Below, one piece after another: positions 50,085 to 58,827 of a DNA stretch of 64,000 nt (position 1 is its first letter; every line of letters starts with the position of its first letter). The notes under the pieces are model-generated. The model saw nothing but the letters and a program-made list of their open reading frames with translations. It searched no databases and was not told the origin of the DNA. A program made the translations under genes and the position numbers. The stretch comes from Ornithinimicrobium cavernae (GTDB lineage Bacteria > Actinomycetota > Actinomycetes > Actinomycetales > Dermatophilaceae): positions 62,001-126,000 of the forward strand of contig NZ_QDDJ01000010.1 in the NCBI RefSeq assembly GCF_003121625.1, in the 5' to 3' direction.

Positions 50085-50807
50085 CTACCGGGGATCGGTG
50101 TCAGCGGTCCCGGCGGCGCTGTTCACGAAGATGTGCGAGGCGACGTCGTGGGGCAGCGAGACGGCCGTGTCACCGTCGCGGGTCCCGGTGACCACGACCC
50201 GGTCACCCTGGGTGCTGGCCCGGACGGTCTGGCCCGGCGCCACGCCGGCCTCACCCAGGAGCGCGAGCACGTCCGGCTCGACCTGGGCCGGCTCACCGAT
50301 GCGCACCACGACCACCTCCTGGTCGTCCTCGGCAGCCAGCACGTCGAGCAGGTGCCGTCCCCCCGCGCCCGCCGTGACGGCATACTCCGGGTCGAGCTCG
50401 GACAGGCCCGGGATCGGGTTGCCGTAGGGCGACATCAGCGGGTCCTTGATGATCGCGAGGATCCGCTCCTCCACCTGGTCGCTCATCACGTGCTCCCAGC
50501 GGCAGGCCTCCTCGTGCACGTGGGGCAGGTCGAGCCCGATGACATCGACGAGGAGCCGCTCTGCCAGGCGGTGCTTGCGCATCACCCGGACGGCGGTGCG
50601 GCGACCGTGATCGGTGAACTGCAGGTGACGGTCGTCCTGCAGGGTCACCAGCCCGTCGCGCTCCATCCGTGCCACGGTCTGGGAGACCGTGGGTCCGGAG
50701 TGACCCAGCCGCTCGGCGATGCGAGCCCGCAGGGGCGCCACCCCGTCCTCCTCCAGCTCCAGAATGGACTTCAGATACATCTCGGTCGTGTCGATCAGGT
50801 CGGTCAT
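50085..50807 (-). CDS. ideR: Iron-dependent DtxR-family repressor (IdeR-like)
   Basis: A 240-residue metal-activated repressor. All metal ligands of IdeR/DtxR occur at the same numbers: Met10, Cys102, Glu105 and His106 (site 2) and His79, Glu83 and His98 (site 1), in T-T-E-M-Y-L, R-K-H-R-L-A-E and E-A-C-R-W-E-H-V-M. The N-terminal HTH is [13 protein letters not shown]-terminal SH3-like FeoA domain follows. Cys102 marks the iron-regulating branch rather than MntR. ATG 50807 has GGAGG 9 bases upstream. A TTAGCCTAAC half-site of its usual box lies above the MarR-MFS operon at 56.9 kb. Confidence 0.95.
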   Translation of the reverse strand: MTDLIDTTEMYLKSILELEEDGVAPLRARIAERLGHSGPTVSQTVARMERDGLVTLQDDRHLQFTDHGRRTAVRVMRKHRLAERLLVDVIGLDLPHVHEEACRWEHVMSDQVEERILAIIKDPLMSPYGNPIPGLSELDPEYAVTAGAGGRHLLDVLAAEDDQEVVVVRIGEPAQVEPDVLALLGEAGVAPGQTVRASTQGDRVVVTGTRDGDTAVSLPHDVASHIFVNSAAGTADTDPR

Positions 50808-50932
50808 CGCATGGCCTCCATCGCGCGCAGGTCTGACCTCGATCCTACTGACGGGACGCCCAAGGTCGGCTATCCGCATCCCAGGTCCAGCACCTACCAT
50901 GTCCCTCGACGCCCACGACCCGCAGGAGAAGC

Positions 50933-51637
50933 ATGCCCAGGCCGGACCGATCCACGCCCACCAACGCCTCCGCGGGTGGCAAGAAGAAGGGCGCCAAGGC
51001 GCCGCAGGGCGCCGCCGCCGACCGTCAGGCCCGGGTGGCAGCGATCCAGAAGAAGGCAAGGTCCGCGGACCGCAAGGGCACCTCGATGATCTGGGTCGCC
51101 CTCGCCGTGGTCCTGGTCCTCATCGCAGGTCTGGTGGTGTGGGCCGTCGTCGACCAGAACACCAACCGGCCCGGTATGGGCGCCGTCGTGACCTACGACG
51201 AGCTCGACGACCCCAGCGACGACCTGGGCCGCAACCACGTCCAGACCGCGGTGGAGTACCAGCAGAACCCGCCGGTCGGTGGAGACCACCACCCCACCTG
51301 GCTGAACTGCGGGATCTATGAGGAGCCGGTGCCCAACCACCACGCCGTGCACTCGCTGGAGCACGGCGCGATCTGGCTGACCTACCAGCCGGGCATCCCG
51401 GAGGGCGACCTCGACGCGCTGCGCGACCTCGCCTCCCAGGAGTTCATCCTGCTCTCGCCGAACGAGGGGCAGGAGCACCCGATCATGGCCACCGCGTGGG
51501 GCCGCCAGCTGGGGGTCCAGAACGGCAGCGACACCCGCCTCGAGCAGTTCATCCGCGACTGGCGCCAGGGACCGCAGACGCCCGAGCCGGGTGCTGCCTG
51601 CACGGGCGGGACCTCGGTCGACCTCATCGGGGGCTGA
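50933..51637 (+). CDS. DUF3105 membrane-anchored protein
   Basis: A 234-residue protein. A Lys/Ala-rich cytoplasmic N-terminus (1-50), one helix (52-72) and an extracytoplasmic DUF3105 domain with [34 protein letters not shown] and a late Cys. The many His and the two Cys suggest metal binding. AGGAGAA lies before ATG 50933. One base separates it from the DUF305 gene, a frequent pairing. Confidence 0.9.
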   Translation: MPRPDRSTPTNASAGGKKKGAKAPQGAAADRQARVAAIQKKARSADRKGTSMIWVALAVVLVLIAGLVVWAVVDQNTNRPGMGAVVTYDELDDPSDDLGRNHVQTAVEYQQNPPVGGDHHPTWLNCGIYEEPVPNHHAVHSLEHGAIWLTYQPGIPEGDLDALRDLASQEFILLSPNEGQEHPIMATAWGRQLGVQNGSDTRLEQFIRDWRQGPQTPEPGAACTGGTSVDLIGG

Positions 51638-51638
51638 G

Positions 51639-52400
51639 GTGGGCACGGCCGCAGCGCAGCCCGAGAGCGGCTGGGCCCGCGTCCGGGTCGGCGTGGTCGC
51701 GGGCACGGCGGTCCTCGGCCTCGTCCTGGGCACCCTGCTCGGCTGGGTCGTCTTCGGCGGCTCCACACCGGGCGACGACAGCGTCGCCGCCGGCTTCACC
51801 CGGGACATGGCCGAGCACCACGCCCAGGCCGTCGAGATGTCCCTGGAGGTCCTGCAGACGACCGAGGACGACGGCGTGCGCGCCCTCGCCACCGACATCG
51901 CCTCCACCCAGGGCAACCAGCTGGGCCAGATGGAGGGCTGGATCCGTCAGTGGGGCCTGCCGATGGCCCGCCCCGGCGACCGCATGGAGTGGATGGACGG
52001 GCACCACTCCGGCCACACCATGCACCTGGTCGAGGGCGCGCCCATGGCCGGCATGGCCAGCCCCGAGCAGATGGAGTCGTTGCGCGCCGCGGAGGGCGAG
52101 GCGGCCGACATCCTCTACCTGCAGCTGATGACCACCCACCACATCGCGGGAGTAGAGATGGCCCAGGCCGCCCTGGACGGCGGCGTCGAGGGCGAGGTCA
52201 GGCGCCTGGCCGCGGCGATGGTCAACGGTCAGGAGGCGGAGATCGACCTCATGCACGGGATGCTCGAGGAGCTCGGCGCACCGACCCAGGAGGCCTCCGG
52301 CACCACCGTCGGCGTGGCGGGCTCGGGGTCGGCCGACACCGGCGACCACGCGGACCACTCGGGTGACGGGGCCGAGGAGACCGGCGGCCACGACCACTGA
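51639..52400 (+). CDS. DUF305 membrane-anchored protein
   Basis: A 253-residue protein with one N-terminal helix (about 15-40) and two DUF305 four-helix-type units: F-T-R-D-M-A-E-H-H-A-Q-A-V-E-M and L-Q-L-M-T-T-H-H-I-A-G-V-E-M-A. The Met/His-rich faces suggest copper or other metal handling, not proven. The C-terminus is a His/Asp/Gly-rich tail ending G-H-D-H. GTG 51639 begins one base after the upstream stop (TGAGGTG). Confidence 0.9.
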   Translation: MGTAAAQPESGWARVRVGVVAGTAVLGLVLGTLLGWVVFGGSTPGDDSVAAGFTRDMAEHHAQAVEMSLEVLQTTEDDGVRALATDIASTQGNQLGQMEGWIRQWGLPMARPGDRMEWMDGHHSGHTMHLVEGAPMAGMASPEQMESLRAAEGEAADILYLQLMTTHHIAGVEMAQAALDGGVEGEVRRLAAAMVNGQEAEIDLMHGMLEELGAPTQEASGTTVGVAGSGSADTGDHADHSGDGAEETGGHDH

Positions 52401-52434
52401 CCGCTCCGGCCTGCCAGCCGGCGCCGTCGCCCCC

Positions 52435-53127
52435 TCAGGGTTGCAGACGCGTGAGCCGCCAGGCGCCGGCGTCGTCCAGGTCACCCGGGGTCACCCGGGT
52501 CAGGACCAGCCGGTCGTGCAACCGGTTCATCCGCCCGGCCCAGAACTCCACCCGGTCCGCCCGCACCCGGATCGCGCCCCAGTGCTCTGGCACCGGGACG
52601 TCGTCGGGACGGCCGTGGTCAGGGAACCGGGCGGCATACTCCGCATAGGCCGCCTCGAGCTGGGCCCGGCCGGTGGCGGGCTGCGACTGCTCGGAGGCCC
52701 ACGCGCTGATCCGGGAGCCCCACGGTCGCTGCCGGAAGTACGCCTCCACCTCCGCCCGCTCGACCAGCTCGGCCGTGCCGCGGAACCGGATCGCCCGGAA
52801 CATGCTCGGCCAGGTCAGGCTCGCGGCGATCTGTGGGCGCACCTCCAGCTGTCGACCCTTGGTCGAGCGCAGGTTGGTGACGAAACCCGGACCGCGGGCG
52901 TCCAGGAAGCGCATCAGGACCGTCCGCACGTCCGGACCGTCGTCGTCGACCGTCGCCACCGACAGGGCGTCCGGCTCCGGGACGTCGCCCTGCTCCTGCT
53001 GCCGGGCCCGGGCCTCCCCCACCCAGCGGGTGATCTGCCGGAACGGCGTGGCGGCGAGCCCCTCCTCGCCCAGCCCCACCCCCGCATACTCCGTCCGTCC
53101 GGTCCCTGACTGCTCACCTGTCGTCAC
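52435..53127 (-). CDS. pdxH: Pyridoxamine/pyridoxine 5'-phosphate oxidase
   Basis: A 230-residue FMN enzyme making pyridoxal 5'-phosphate. Visible: P-D-A-L-S-V-A-T-V-D-D-D-G-P-D-V-R-T-V-L-M-R, F-V-T-N-L-R-S-T-K-G-R-Q-L, S-R-I-S-A-W-A-S-E-Q-S-Q and the C-terminal R-L-H-D-R with final W-R-L-T-R-L-Q-P. GTG 53127 is chosen; CATACT ends 6 bases upstream. The stop faces the DUF305 gene stop with 34 bases between. Confidence 0.96.
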   Translation of the reverse strand: MTTGEQSGTGRTEYAGVGLGEEGLAATPFRQITRWVGEARARQQEQGDVPEPDALSVATVDDDGPDVRTVLMRFLDARGPGFVTNLRSTKGRQLEVRPQIAASLTWPSMFRAIRFRGTAELVERAEVEAYFRQRPWGSRISAWASEQSQPATGRAQLEAAYAEYAARFPDHGRPDDVPVPEHWGAIRVRADRVEFWAGRMNRLHDRLVLTRVTPGDLDDAGAWRLTRLQP

Positions 53128-53187
53128 GCACCGAGTATGCCGCGCGCTTAGGCTGGGTGGGCAAGGACCAGTCGCAGGAGGTGCACG

Positions 53188-53706
53188 ATGGTGGGCAAGG
53201 GCAAGGCAGCGGGCCGGCTGATCAAGTACGGGCCGGTCGCCGCCGCGGCTGCGCACAAGTGGGGGCCGGTCGTCTGGGAGCAGCTGAAGAGCCCGCGCGA
53301 GCCCGCCGAGAAGTTCGTCCAGGCCAAGGTCGCCAAGGGCAACCAGCGCAAGAAGGCGATGGCCCACGCCGCCACGGTCATCGACGGCTCGGTCCTGCAG
53401 GTGTTCCACCTCAACGCCGCGCACTGGGTGGTCTTCTCCGGGGAGGACCCGATCGCGGTGCACCCGCCGACCCAGGCCTCGTTCGAGGAGCTGCTGGACC
53501 GGGCCGACCTGAGCAAGCGGGTGCGGCCCCAGGAGCGCACAGTGACGATCACCGTGCCCCGGCCCGGGCGACGCCCCACGGGGGCCACGGCCCGGGCGAC
53601 CCGCGAGGAGCCGGCGCCCGGTCCGCATACCTCCGGGTCGCCGGTCGCTCCCGGCTCCGTGGTGCGCGGCGAGATCAGCCCCGGACCGGAGGGCCACCCG
53701 AGCTGA
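53188..53706 (+). CDS. Conserved hypothetical protein, basic N-terminus
   Basis: A 172-residue soluble protein. A Lys-rich N-terminus (M-V-G-K-G-K-A-A-G-R-L-I-K-Y-G-P) is followed by a compact region (about 60-125; V-F-H-L-N-A-A-H-W-V-V-F-S-G-E-D-P-I-A-V-H-P) and a disordered Pro/Arg tail. No known family. ATG 53188 has AGGAGGTG 4 bases upstream. Its last 32 bases overlap the end of the convergent symporter gene. Confidence 0.75.
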   Translation: MVGKGKAAGRLIKYGPVAAAAAHKWGPVVWEQLKSPREPAEKFVQAKVAKGNQRKKAMAHAATVIDGSVLQVFHLNAAHWVVFSGEDPIAVHPPTQASFEELLDRADLSKRVRPQERTVTITVPRPGRRPTGATARATREEPAPGPHTSGSPVAPGSVVRGEISPGPEGHPS

Positions 53707-55045
53707 GCGCGGCACCCGCAGCCGGTCCGCTGCCCAGGTCCCGCCGGTTGTCCGGCACTCGGATGAGCAGGCTGAGCGCGGCGCCCAGGGCGGCGAGCGC
53801 CATCGGGTAGACGCAGACGTAGGTCCGCCAGGCGGCATCGGCCTGGTTCCCGGGGTCGTCACCGGAGTAGTAGCCGAACAGGGCGCCGAGCGAGGCCAGC
53901 GCCGCGCCGCTGACGATGCCGGAGAGGCGCCCGAAGAACCCGAACGCCGCAAGGAAGACACCCTCCCGGTGCGCGCCGTGCACCACGGTGTCCTCGTCCA
54001 GGACGCGGGCGATCACCAGGTCGTTGCTGGCCAGCATCCCGGCATAACCCACCCCGACGCAGAGCCCGGCCAGGATGGCCGTCAGCAGGTCCTGGGCCAG
54101 GTAGAGCGGCACGAAGCCCAGCGCCAGCAGCACGAGCGCCAGCCGCCACGTGAACGGCGCCCCCTTGACCCGGACGACACGCGCCCACACGGCGAGGAAA
54201 CCGACCGTGGCGAGGATGACCACGCCCTGCAGGTAGAGCGCGTAGGCGACGGGCAGGCCGAGCGAGTAGCGCACGTAGAGCTGGACGCCGGTGAGCACCA
54301 GTCCCATCGCGCTCAGATAGCAGGCGCTGACCGTGCCGATCTGCCAGAAGCGGGGGTTGGCCAGGATCACCCGCACCGTGGCCAGCAGCGGTGGGCGCGG
54401 TCCGCGCAGCGCGCCCGGGTCCTCCCGGACACCCAGGGTCATGTAGACGATGACCGCGCAGGCCAGCGCACCGTAGAGGACCGCGGTGACCGTGAAGCCC
54501 GTCGTCGTCTCCTCGGTGCCGAACACCTCGGTGGTCAGCCACGGTGTGAGCGCCAGGGAGACGACGAGCGCGAGCAGCTGGAAGCCCTGCCGCAGGGCGT
54601 TGGCGGTGGCCCGCTCCCGCTCGCGGGGGAACAGCTCGGGCAGCAGCGCGCCGTAGTTGGCGTTGATCAGCGAGTCGGCCGCCTCGCAGAGGATCGCGAA
54701 GGTGGCGAACCACACCACCAGGCCGGGGCCCTCCAGCGAGTCCGGCACGGCGAACAGCGCGATCGTGCCCAGCGCCAGGACCGGGGCGCCGACGAGCAGC
54801 CACGGGCGGCGCCGCCCCCACCGGGTGCGCGTGCGGTCCGACAGGTAGCCCAGGACCGGGTTGTCGACCGCGTCGATGATCGCGTAGGCGACCATCACGA
54901 TCCCGTAGAGCCGGCCGTCCAGCCCGAGCATGTCGACGTAGAAGAGGATCAGCGACCCCTTGATCATGCTGATCGGGATCGACGTGCCGAACATGCCGAC
55001 GGCGTAGCGTGCCGGGCGCGTCGCGGGGGCTGCGGTGCTGGTCAC
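53675..55045 (-). CDS. MFS transporter, GPH (MelB-like) sugar-cation symporter type
   Basis: A 456-residue transporter with twelve helices. The N-terminal part has D-x-x-x-N-P-V-L-G-Y-L-S-D-R-T-R-T-R-W-G-R-R-R-P-W, diagnostic of glycoside-pentoside-hexuronide:cation symporters. The substrate cannot be told. GTG 55045 overlaps the stop of the 27-residue TM peptide by four bases (GTGA), so it is translated from the MarR-MFS operon. Confidence 0.88.
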   Translation of the reverse strand: MTSTAAPATRPARYAVGMFGTSIPISMIKGSLILFYVDMLGLDGRLYGIVMVAYAIIDAVDNPVLGYLSDRTRTRWGRRRPWLLVGAPVLALGTIALFAVPDSLEGPGLVVWFATFAILCEAADSLINANYGALLPELFPRERERATANALRQGFQLLALVVSLALTPWLTTEVFGTEETTTGFTVTAVLYGALACAVIVYMTLGVREDPGALRGPRPPLLATVRVILANPRFWQIGTVSACYLSAMGLVLTGVQLYVRYSLGLPVAYALYLQGVVILATVGFLAVWARVVRVKGAPFTWRLALVLLALGFVPLYLAQDLLTAILAGLCVGVGYAGMLASNDLVIARVLDEDTVVHGAHREGVFLAAFGFFGRLSGIVSGAALASLGALFGYYSGDDPGNQADAAWRTYVCVYPMALAALGAALSLLIRVPDNRRDLGSGPAAGAALSSGGPPVRG

Positions 55046-55125
55046 AGGACCGCCGCGACGGCGGCGGCCACGAAGAACAGGGCGAGGGCCACCAGGACGA
55101 TCACCCGGCGGGAGCGGGGCGTCAT
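55042..55125 (-). CDS. 27-residue single-helix membrane peptide between two MFS genes
   Basis: M-T-P-R-S-R-R-V then one hydrophobic helix rich in Val/Ala/Leu to the end. The ATG at 55125 shares a base with the upstream MFS stop (TGATG) and its stop overlaps the GTG of the symporter (GTGA), so both ends are coupled. Positively charged N-terminus predicts N-in orientation. Possibly a small subunit or regulator of one transporter. It is shorter than most annotation cut-offs. Confidence 0.65.
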   Translation of the reverse strand: MTPRSRRVIVLVALALFFVAAAVAAVL

Positions 55126-56408
55126 CAGGCGACCTTCTCCGGGAGCGGCTCGGTCGGACCGTACTGGACGCTGAGCCAGTTGCCGCGCTCGCGCTGCAGT
55201 CGGATGCGGATGTCGTTGGTGCGCATGACGTAGATGGTCGCAACACTCACCGCGATCCCACACGTCACGGTCGCGATCAGCACCGTCCAGCGGGCCCCGA
55301 GGGTCTCCCCGATCCACCCGATGAACGGCGAGCCGAGCGGGGTGCCGCCCATGAACACCGCCATGTAGAGCGCCATTACCCGGCCCCGCACCTCCGGCGC
55401 GACGCTGAGCTGGATCATCGAGTTGGCGGTCACCATCACGGTGAGGGCGGTCAGCCCCGTGGGGATGAGCAGGAGGGTGTAGACGGTGAAGGACGGCGCC
55501 AGGCCCACGAACAGGGTGCACAGCGAGAACATCCCCATCGCCCCCAGGAGGTAACGCAGCCGGGGCTTCTCCCGGCGGGCGGCCAGGAGGGCACCACCGA
55601 GGGAGCCGATCGCCATGACCGAGCCGACCGCGCCATACTCCTCCACCCCCTTGCCGAACGCCTCGGTGGACATGAGCGCGTTGGTCAGCTGGAAGTTCAT
55701 CCCGAACGTGCCGTGCACGAACACCAGCGCCAGGATCAGGATGAGGTCGGGGCGGTGGCGCACGTAGGCGATGCCCTCGCGGATCCGCCCCTTGCCGCTC
55801 GCCCGCGGGGCGGGGGTGAGCTCGTCCACGTCCATCAGCAGCAGTGCACCGATCACTGCGACGAACGAGCCGGCGTTGATGAGCAGCGTCGGGCCCGTCC
55901 CGACCCAGGCGATGAGCAGACCGGCCACCGCGGGGCCGATGAGCCGGCCGCTGTGGAACGAGGCGCTGTTGAGACCGACGGCGTTGGTGATCTGGGTGGG
56001 CGGCACCATCTCCGAGACGAAGGCCTGGCGGGCGGGGGCGTCGACGGCCGCGGCACAGCCCTGGATGAAGGCGAGCAGATAGATGTGCCACAGCTCGACC
56101 ACGCCGGTCACCACGAGGAGTCCCATCGCCACGGCGGTGAGGGCCATCAGCGTCTGGGTGACCATCATCACCTGACGCTTGGCGAACCGGTCGCTGACAG
56201 CACCCGCGGCCGGGGCGAGCAGCAGCATCGGCAGGAACTGCAGGCCGGTGACGACGCCCAGGGCCTGGGCCGAGTTGTTGGTCAGCTCGGTGAGGACGAG
56301 CCAGTCCTGGGCGACGCGGCCCATCCACGTGCCCGTGTTGGAGACGATGCCTCCGGCGGCGTAGACGCGGTAGTTCTTGATGGCCAGTGAGCTGAACATG
56401 GCGCTCAC
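55125..56408 (-). CDS. MFS transporter, EntS/MFS_3 type exporter
   Basis: A 427-residue twelve-helix transporter. N-terminal N-Y-R-V-Y-A-A-G-G-I-V-S-N-T-G-T-W-M-G-R-V-A-Q-D-W-L-V and the loop D-R-F-A-K-R-Q fit the group with siderophore exporter EntS and macrolide exporters. Preceded by a MarR regulator with GTGA overlap at 56405-56408; ATG 56399 is an alternative start. A role in drug or siderophore export is inferred from this pairing. Confidence 0.9.
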   Translation of the reverse strand: MSAMFSSLAIKNYRVYAAGGIVSNTGTWMGRVAQDWLVLTELTNNSAQALGVVTGLQFLPMLLLAPAAGAVSDRFAKRQVMMVTQTLMALTAVAMGLLVVTGVVELWHIYLLAFIQGCAAAVDAPARQAFVSEMVPPTQITNAVGLNSASFHSGRLIGPAVAGLLIAWVGTGPTLLINAGSFVAVIGALLLMDVDELTPAPRASGKGRIREGIAYVRHRPDLILILALVFVHGTFGMNFQLTNALMSTEAFGKGVEEYGAVGSVMAIGSLGGALLAARREKPRLRYLLGAMGMFSLCTLFVGLAPSFTVYTLLLIPTGLTALTVMVTANSMIQLSVAPEVRGRVMALYMAVFMGGTPLGSPFIGWIGETLGARWTVLIATVTCGIAVSVATIYVMRTNDIRIRLQRERGNWLSVQYGPTEPLPEKVA

Positions 56409-56848
56409 TGATCGAACACCCTGTTCAGCAGCTCGCTCGCGCGGGCGAGCAGCTCGCGCTCCTCGTCCGTGAGCCCCGCCAGGCGCTGGGTCATCCAGGC
56501 GTCCCTGCGGGCCCGGTGCTCATCGAGCTCGCGCTGCCCGGCAGCGGTCAGGGAGAGACGGACCACCCGGCCGTCGTCACTGTCCGTGGCCCGCTCCACC
56601 AGGCCGAGCTCGACGAGGGCGCCGACGGTGCGGCTCATGCTCGGGGCGCTCACCCGCTCGATGGTGGCCAGCTCGCCCGAGGTGTAGGACGACTGGGCGA
56701 GTCGGACGATGACGCTCAGCTGGTGCGGGGCGATCGTGCTAGTGGTCTCGAAGCGCACGCGGCGCGAGACACGCATGCACGCGATACGCAGGTCGTGCGC
56801 GAGCCGGGCGATGCCGTCCGGCGAGTCGTCAGTGGGCAGAGCAGACAC
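56405..56848 (-). CDS. MarR-family transcriptional regulator
   Basis: A 147-residue winged-helix regulator: T-S-G-E-L-A-T-I-E-R-V-S-A-P-S-M-S-R-T-V as HTH and S-D-D-G-R-V-V-R-L-S-L-T wing (D-x-R motif). It heads the operon with the EntS-like MFS, the TM peptide and the GPH symporter, and probably represses it. GTG 56848. Confidence 0.92.
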   Translation of the reverse strand: MSALPTDDSPDGIARLAHDLRIACMRVSRRVRFETTSTIAPHQLSVIVRLAQSSYTSGELATIERVSAPSMSRTVGALVELGLVERATDSDDGRVVRLSLTAAGQRELDEHRARRDAWMTQRLAGLTDEERELLARASELLNRVFDQ

Positions 56849-56880
56849 GGCGGTCCTCGGAGTCGCAGGCGAGAAGAGTA

Positions 56881-56912
56881 CTTAGCCTAACTCATTACCT
56901 CTGCTAACTATT
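56881..56912 (-). promoter_or_regulatory. Promoter/operator of the MarR-MFS operon
   Basis: An AT-rich island in high-GC DNA. It has TTAGCCTAAC (palindromic TTAG-C-CTAA core) and a second TTAG (minus strand TTAGCAGAGG) 17 bases away. The first element equals ten bases of the IdeR/DtxR box consensus, though the full 19-bp box is not matched. A minus-strand TTAGCA, 17 bp and TAAGTA could be the promoter. Either MarR or IdeR might bind. Confidence 0.45.
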
Positions 56913-57036
56913 CCCGGAGGGTGCCCGCCGCCCCCACCGTGACGATCCCGCCGGCGGCGAGCAGGCGGTGCACTTCGCGGTCAGCCGCGCGAGCGGGCCA
57001 CCACACTGCGCGGACGACGCCTCTCCCTCGGCGAGG

Positions 57037-58506
57037 TCAGACGCCGAGCAGGTCCCGGATGGGCTCCAGCGTGAAGTAGACCAGGAAGAGTGCCGCGATG
57101 AACCACATCAGCGGGTGCACGGCGCCGGCCCGGCCGCGCACCACCTTGAGCAGGACGAAGCCGAGGAAGCCGGCCCCGATGCCAGCGGTGATCGAGTAGG
57201 TGAACGGCATCAGAACGATGGTCAGGAACGCCGGGAAGGCGATCTCCATGTCGTCCCAGTTGATCTCCTTGACCTGGCGCATCATCAGGTAGCCCACGAC
57301 GACCAGGGCGGGCGTGGCCGCCTCGTAGGGGACCATCGACACCAGCGGCGAGAAGAACGTGGCCACCAGGAAGAGCGCACCGGTCACGACGGACGCCAGC
57401 CCGGTCCGGGCCCCCTCACCCACACCGGCGGCAGACTCGATGAACGAGGTGTTGCTGCTGACGCTGGCCGCGCCACCGGCGGCGGCAGCGATCGAGTCGA
57501 CGATGAGGATGCGCCGGGTGTGGGGCGGGTTGCCGTCCTCGTCGAGGAGGTCGCCCTCGGCACCGACGGCCACCATGGTGCCCATCGTGTCGAAGAAGTC
57601 CGCGAGCATGAGGCTGAAGACGAGGAGGATCACGGCGACGATGCCGATCCGGTCGATCGAGCCCAGCAGGTTGAACTGCCCCAGGAGCCCGAAGTCCGGC
57701 AGGTTCACCAGCTGCTCCGGGAGCGCGGGGACGTTGAGGCTCCAACCCGTCGGGTTGGTCACCTCTCCCTCGGCGTTGGTCTGTCCCCCGATGCCGATCG
57801 CCGACTCCAGGATGACAGCCAGGACGGTGGCGCCGATGATGCCGTAGAGGATGGCGCCCTGGATCTTCTTGGCGTGCAGCACCGTGATGGTGATCAGGCC
57901 CAGGACGAAGACGAGGGTCGGCCAGCCGACCAGGGACCCGCCGACGCCCAGCTCGACCGGGGGTGCACCGGCGGGCTTGCGGACGATGCCGGCGTCGACC
58001 AGGCCCACGATCGTGATGAACAGCCCGATGCCGACGCTGATCGCCATCTTGAGCTGGGCGGGCACGGCGTGGAAGACCGCCTCACGGAACCCGGTGAGCA
58101 CCAGGAGCAGGATGACCAGCCCCTCCAGGACCACCAGACCCATCGCGTCCGCCCAGGTCATCCCCGGCAGTCCGGCGATCCCGAAGGTCACCACGGCGTT
58201 TAGGCCCAGTCCGGCCGCCAGCCCGAGCGGGTAGTTGGCCACGACCCCCATCAGGATGGTCAGCAGGCCGGCGACCAGCGCGGTGGCGGCAGCGATCATG
58301 GCGATGTCGCCGCCGCCCAGGAAGTTGCCGGTGCTGTCCGGCACGCTGGTGAGGATGAGCGGGTTGAGCACGACGATGTAGGCCATGGTGAAGAAGGTGG
58401 CGATGCCACCCCGCACCTCGCGACCGACCGTCGAGCCTCGCTCACCGATCCGGAAGTAGCGCTGGAGGGTTGACGCGTTCGACGCCTGTTCGGCGGTGGC
58501 AGACAT
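57037..58506 (-). CDS. NCS2 purine permease (AzgA-like)
   Basis: A 489-residue permease for hypoxanthine, guanine or adenine by proton symport. E-V-R-G-G-I-A-T-F-F-T-M-A-Y-I near residue 31 and the later F-D-T-M-G-T and S-S-N-T-S-F-I-E-S-A-A-G-V-G-E-G-A-R-T-G motifs are typical of the AzgA/PbuG branch (COG2252). Fourteen helices expected. ATG 58506 has TAATGT ending 7 bases upstream. No purine riboswitch is visible in the 18-bp gap. Confidence 0.93.
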   Translation of the reverse strand: MSATAEQASNASTLQRYFRIGERGSTVGREVRGGIATFFTMAYIVVLNPLILTSVPDSTGNFLGGGDIAMIAAATALVAGLLTILMGVVANYPLGLAAGLGLNAVVTFGIAGLPGMTWADAMGLVVLEGLVILLLVLTGFREAVFHAVPAQLKMAISVGIGLFITIVGLVDAGIVRKPAGAPPVELGVGGSLVGWPTLVFVLGLITITVLHAKKIQGAILYGIIGATVLAVILESAIGIGGQTNAEGEVTNPTGWSLNVPALPEQLVNLPDFGLLGQFNLLGSIDRIGIVAVILLVFSLMLADFFDTMGTMVAVGAEGDLLDEDGNPPHTRRILIVDSIAAAAGGAASVSSNTSFIESAAGVGEGARTGLASVVTGALFLVATFFSPLVSMVPYEAATPALVVVGYLMMRQVKEINWDDMEIAFPAFLTIVLMPFTYSITAGIGAGFLGFVLLKVVRGRAGAVHPLMWFIAALFLVYFTLEPIRDLLGV

Positions 58507-58524
58507 GCCGCATACATTAGGGCC
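58507..58524. promoter_or_regulatory. 18-bp divergent leaderless promoter between purine permease and DUF2530 genes
   Basis: On the plus strand TACATT (58513-58518) ends 6 bases before the DUF2530 ATG; on the minus strand TAATGT (58519 to 58514) ends 7 bases before the permease ATG. The two hexamers overlap almost completely. Confidence 0.55.
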
Positions 58525-58782
58525 ATGCCACAGGAAACGGGGACCGAGGGTGGCGACACGCTGCCCCCGATCACCCCGCCCGAGGCGGCACTCCGCACCA
58601 TCGAGGTGGTGCGTTGGGGCATGGCGCTCTGGGCCGTGGCGCTGGTCGTGGTCCTGCTGGTGCCGGCCCTGCGCGAGGGTGACCGCAGCTGGTGGGTGTG
58701 GGTCCCCGTGTCAGGCCTGGCGCTGGGCGTGATCGGCCACGTCTACCTCTCCAGGGGGCGCGGCAACGCCGCCGACGCCTGA
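58525..58782 (+). CDS. DUF2530 small membrane protein
   Basis: An 85-residue protein with two helices (about 30-48 and 57-77) separated by R-E-G-D-R-S-W-W-V-W; it fits DUF2530, an actinobacterial family of unknown function that often lies next to the DUF3027 gene and purine permease. Confidence 0.88.
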   Translation: MPQETGTEGGDTLPPITPPEAALRTIEVVRWGMALWAVALVVVLLVPALREGDRSWWVWVPVSGLALGVIGHVYLSRGRGNAADA

Positions 58783-58827
58783 GTCGGCACCGCCCCGTCC
58801 GGCGTGGGTGAGCCGGGCGGACCGGGC

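Noticed and set aside
57037-58524. Purine riboswitch ahead of the purine permease
   Set aside because: Only 18 bp separate it from the divergent gene; no room for an aptamer.
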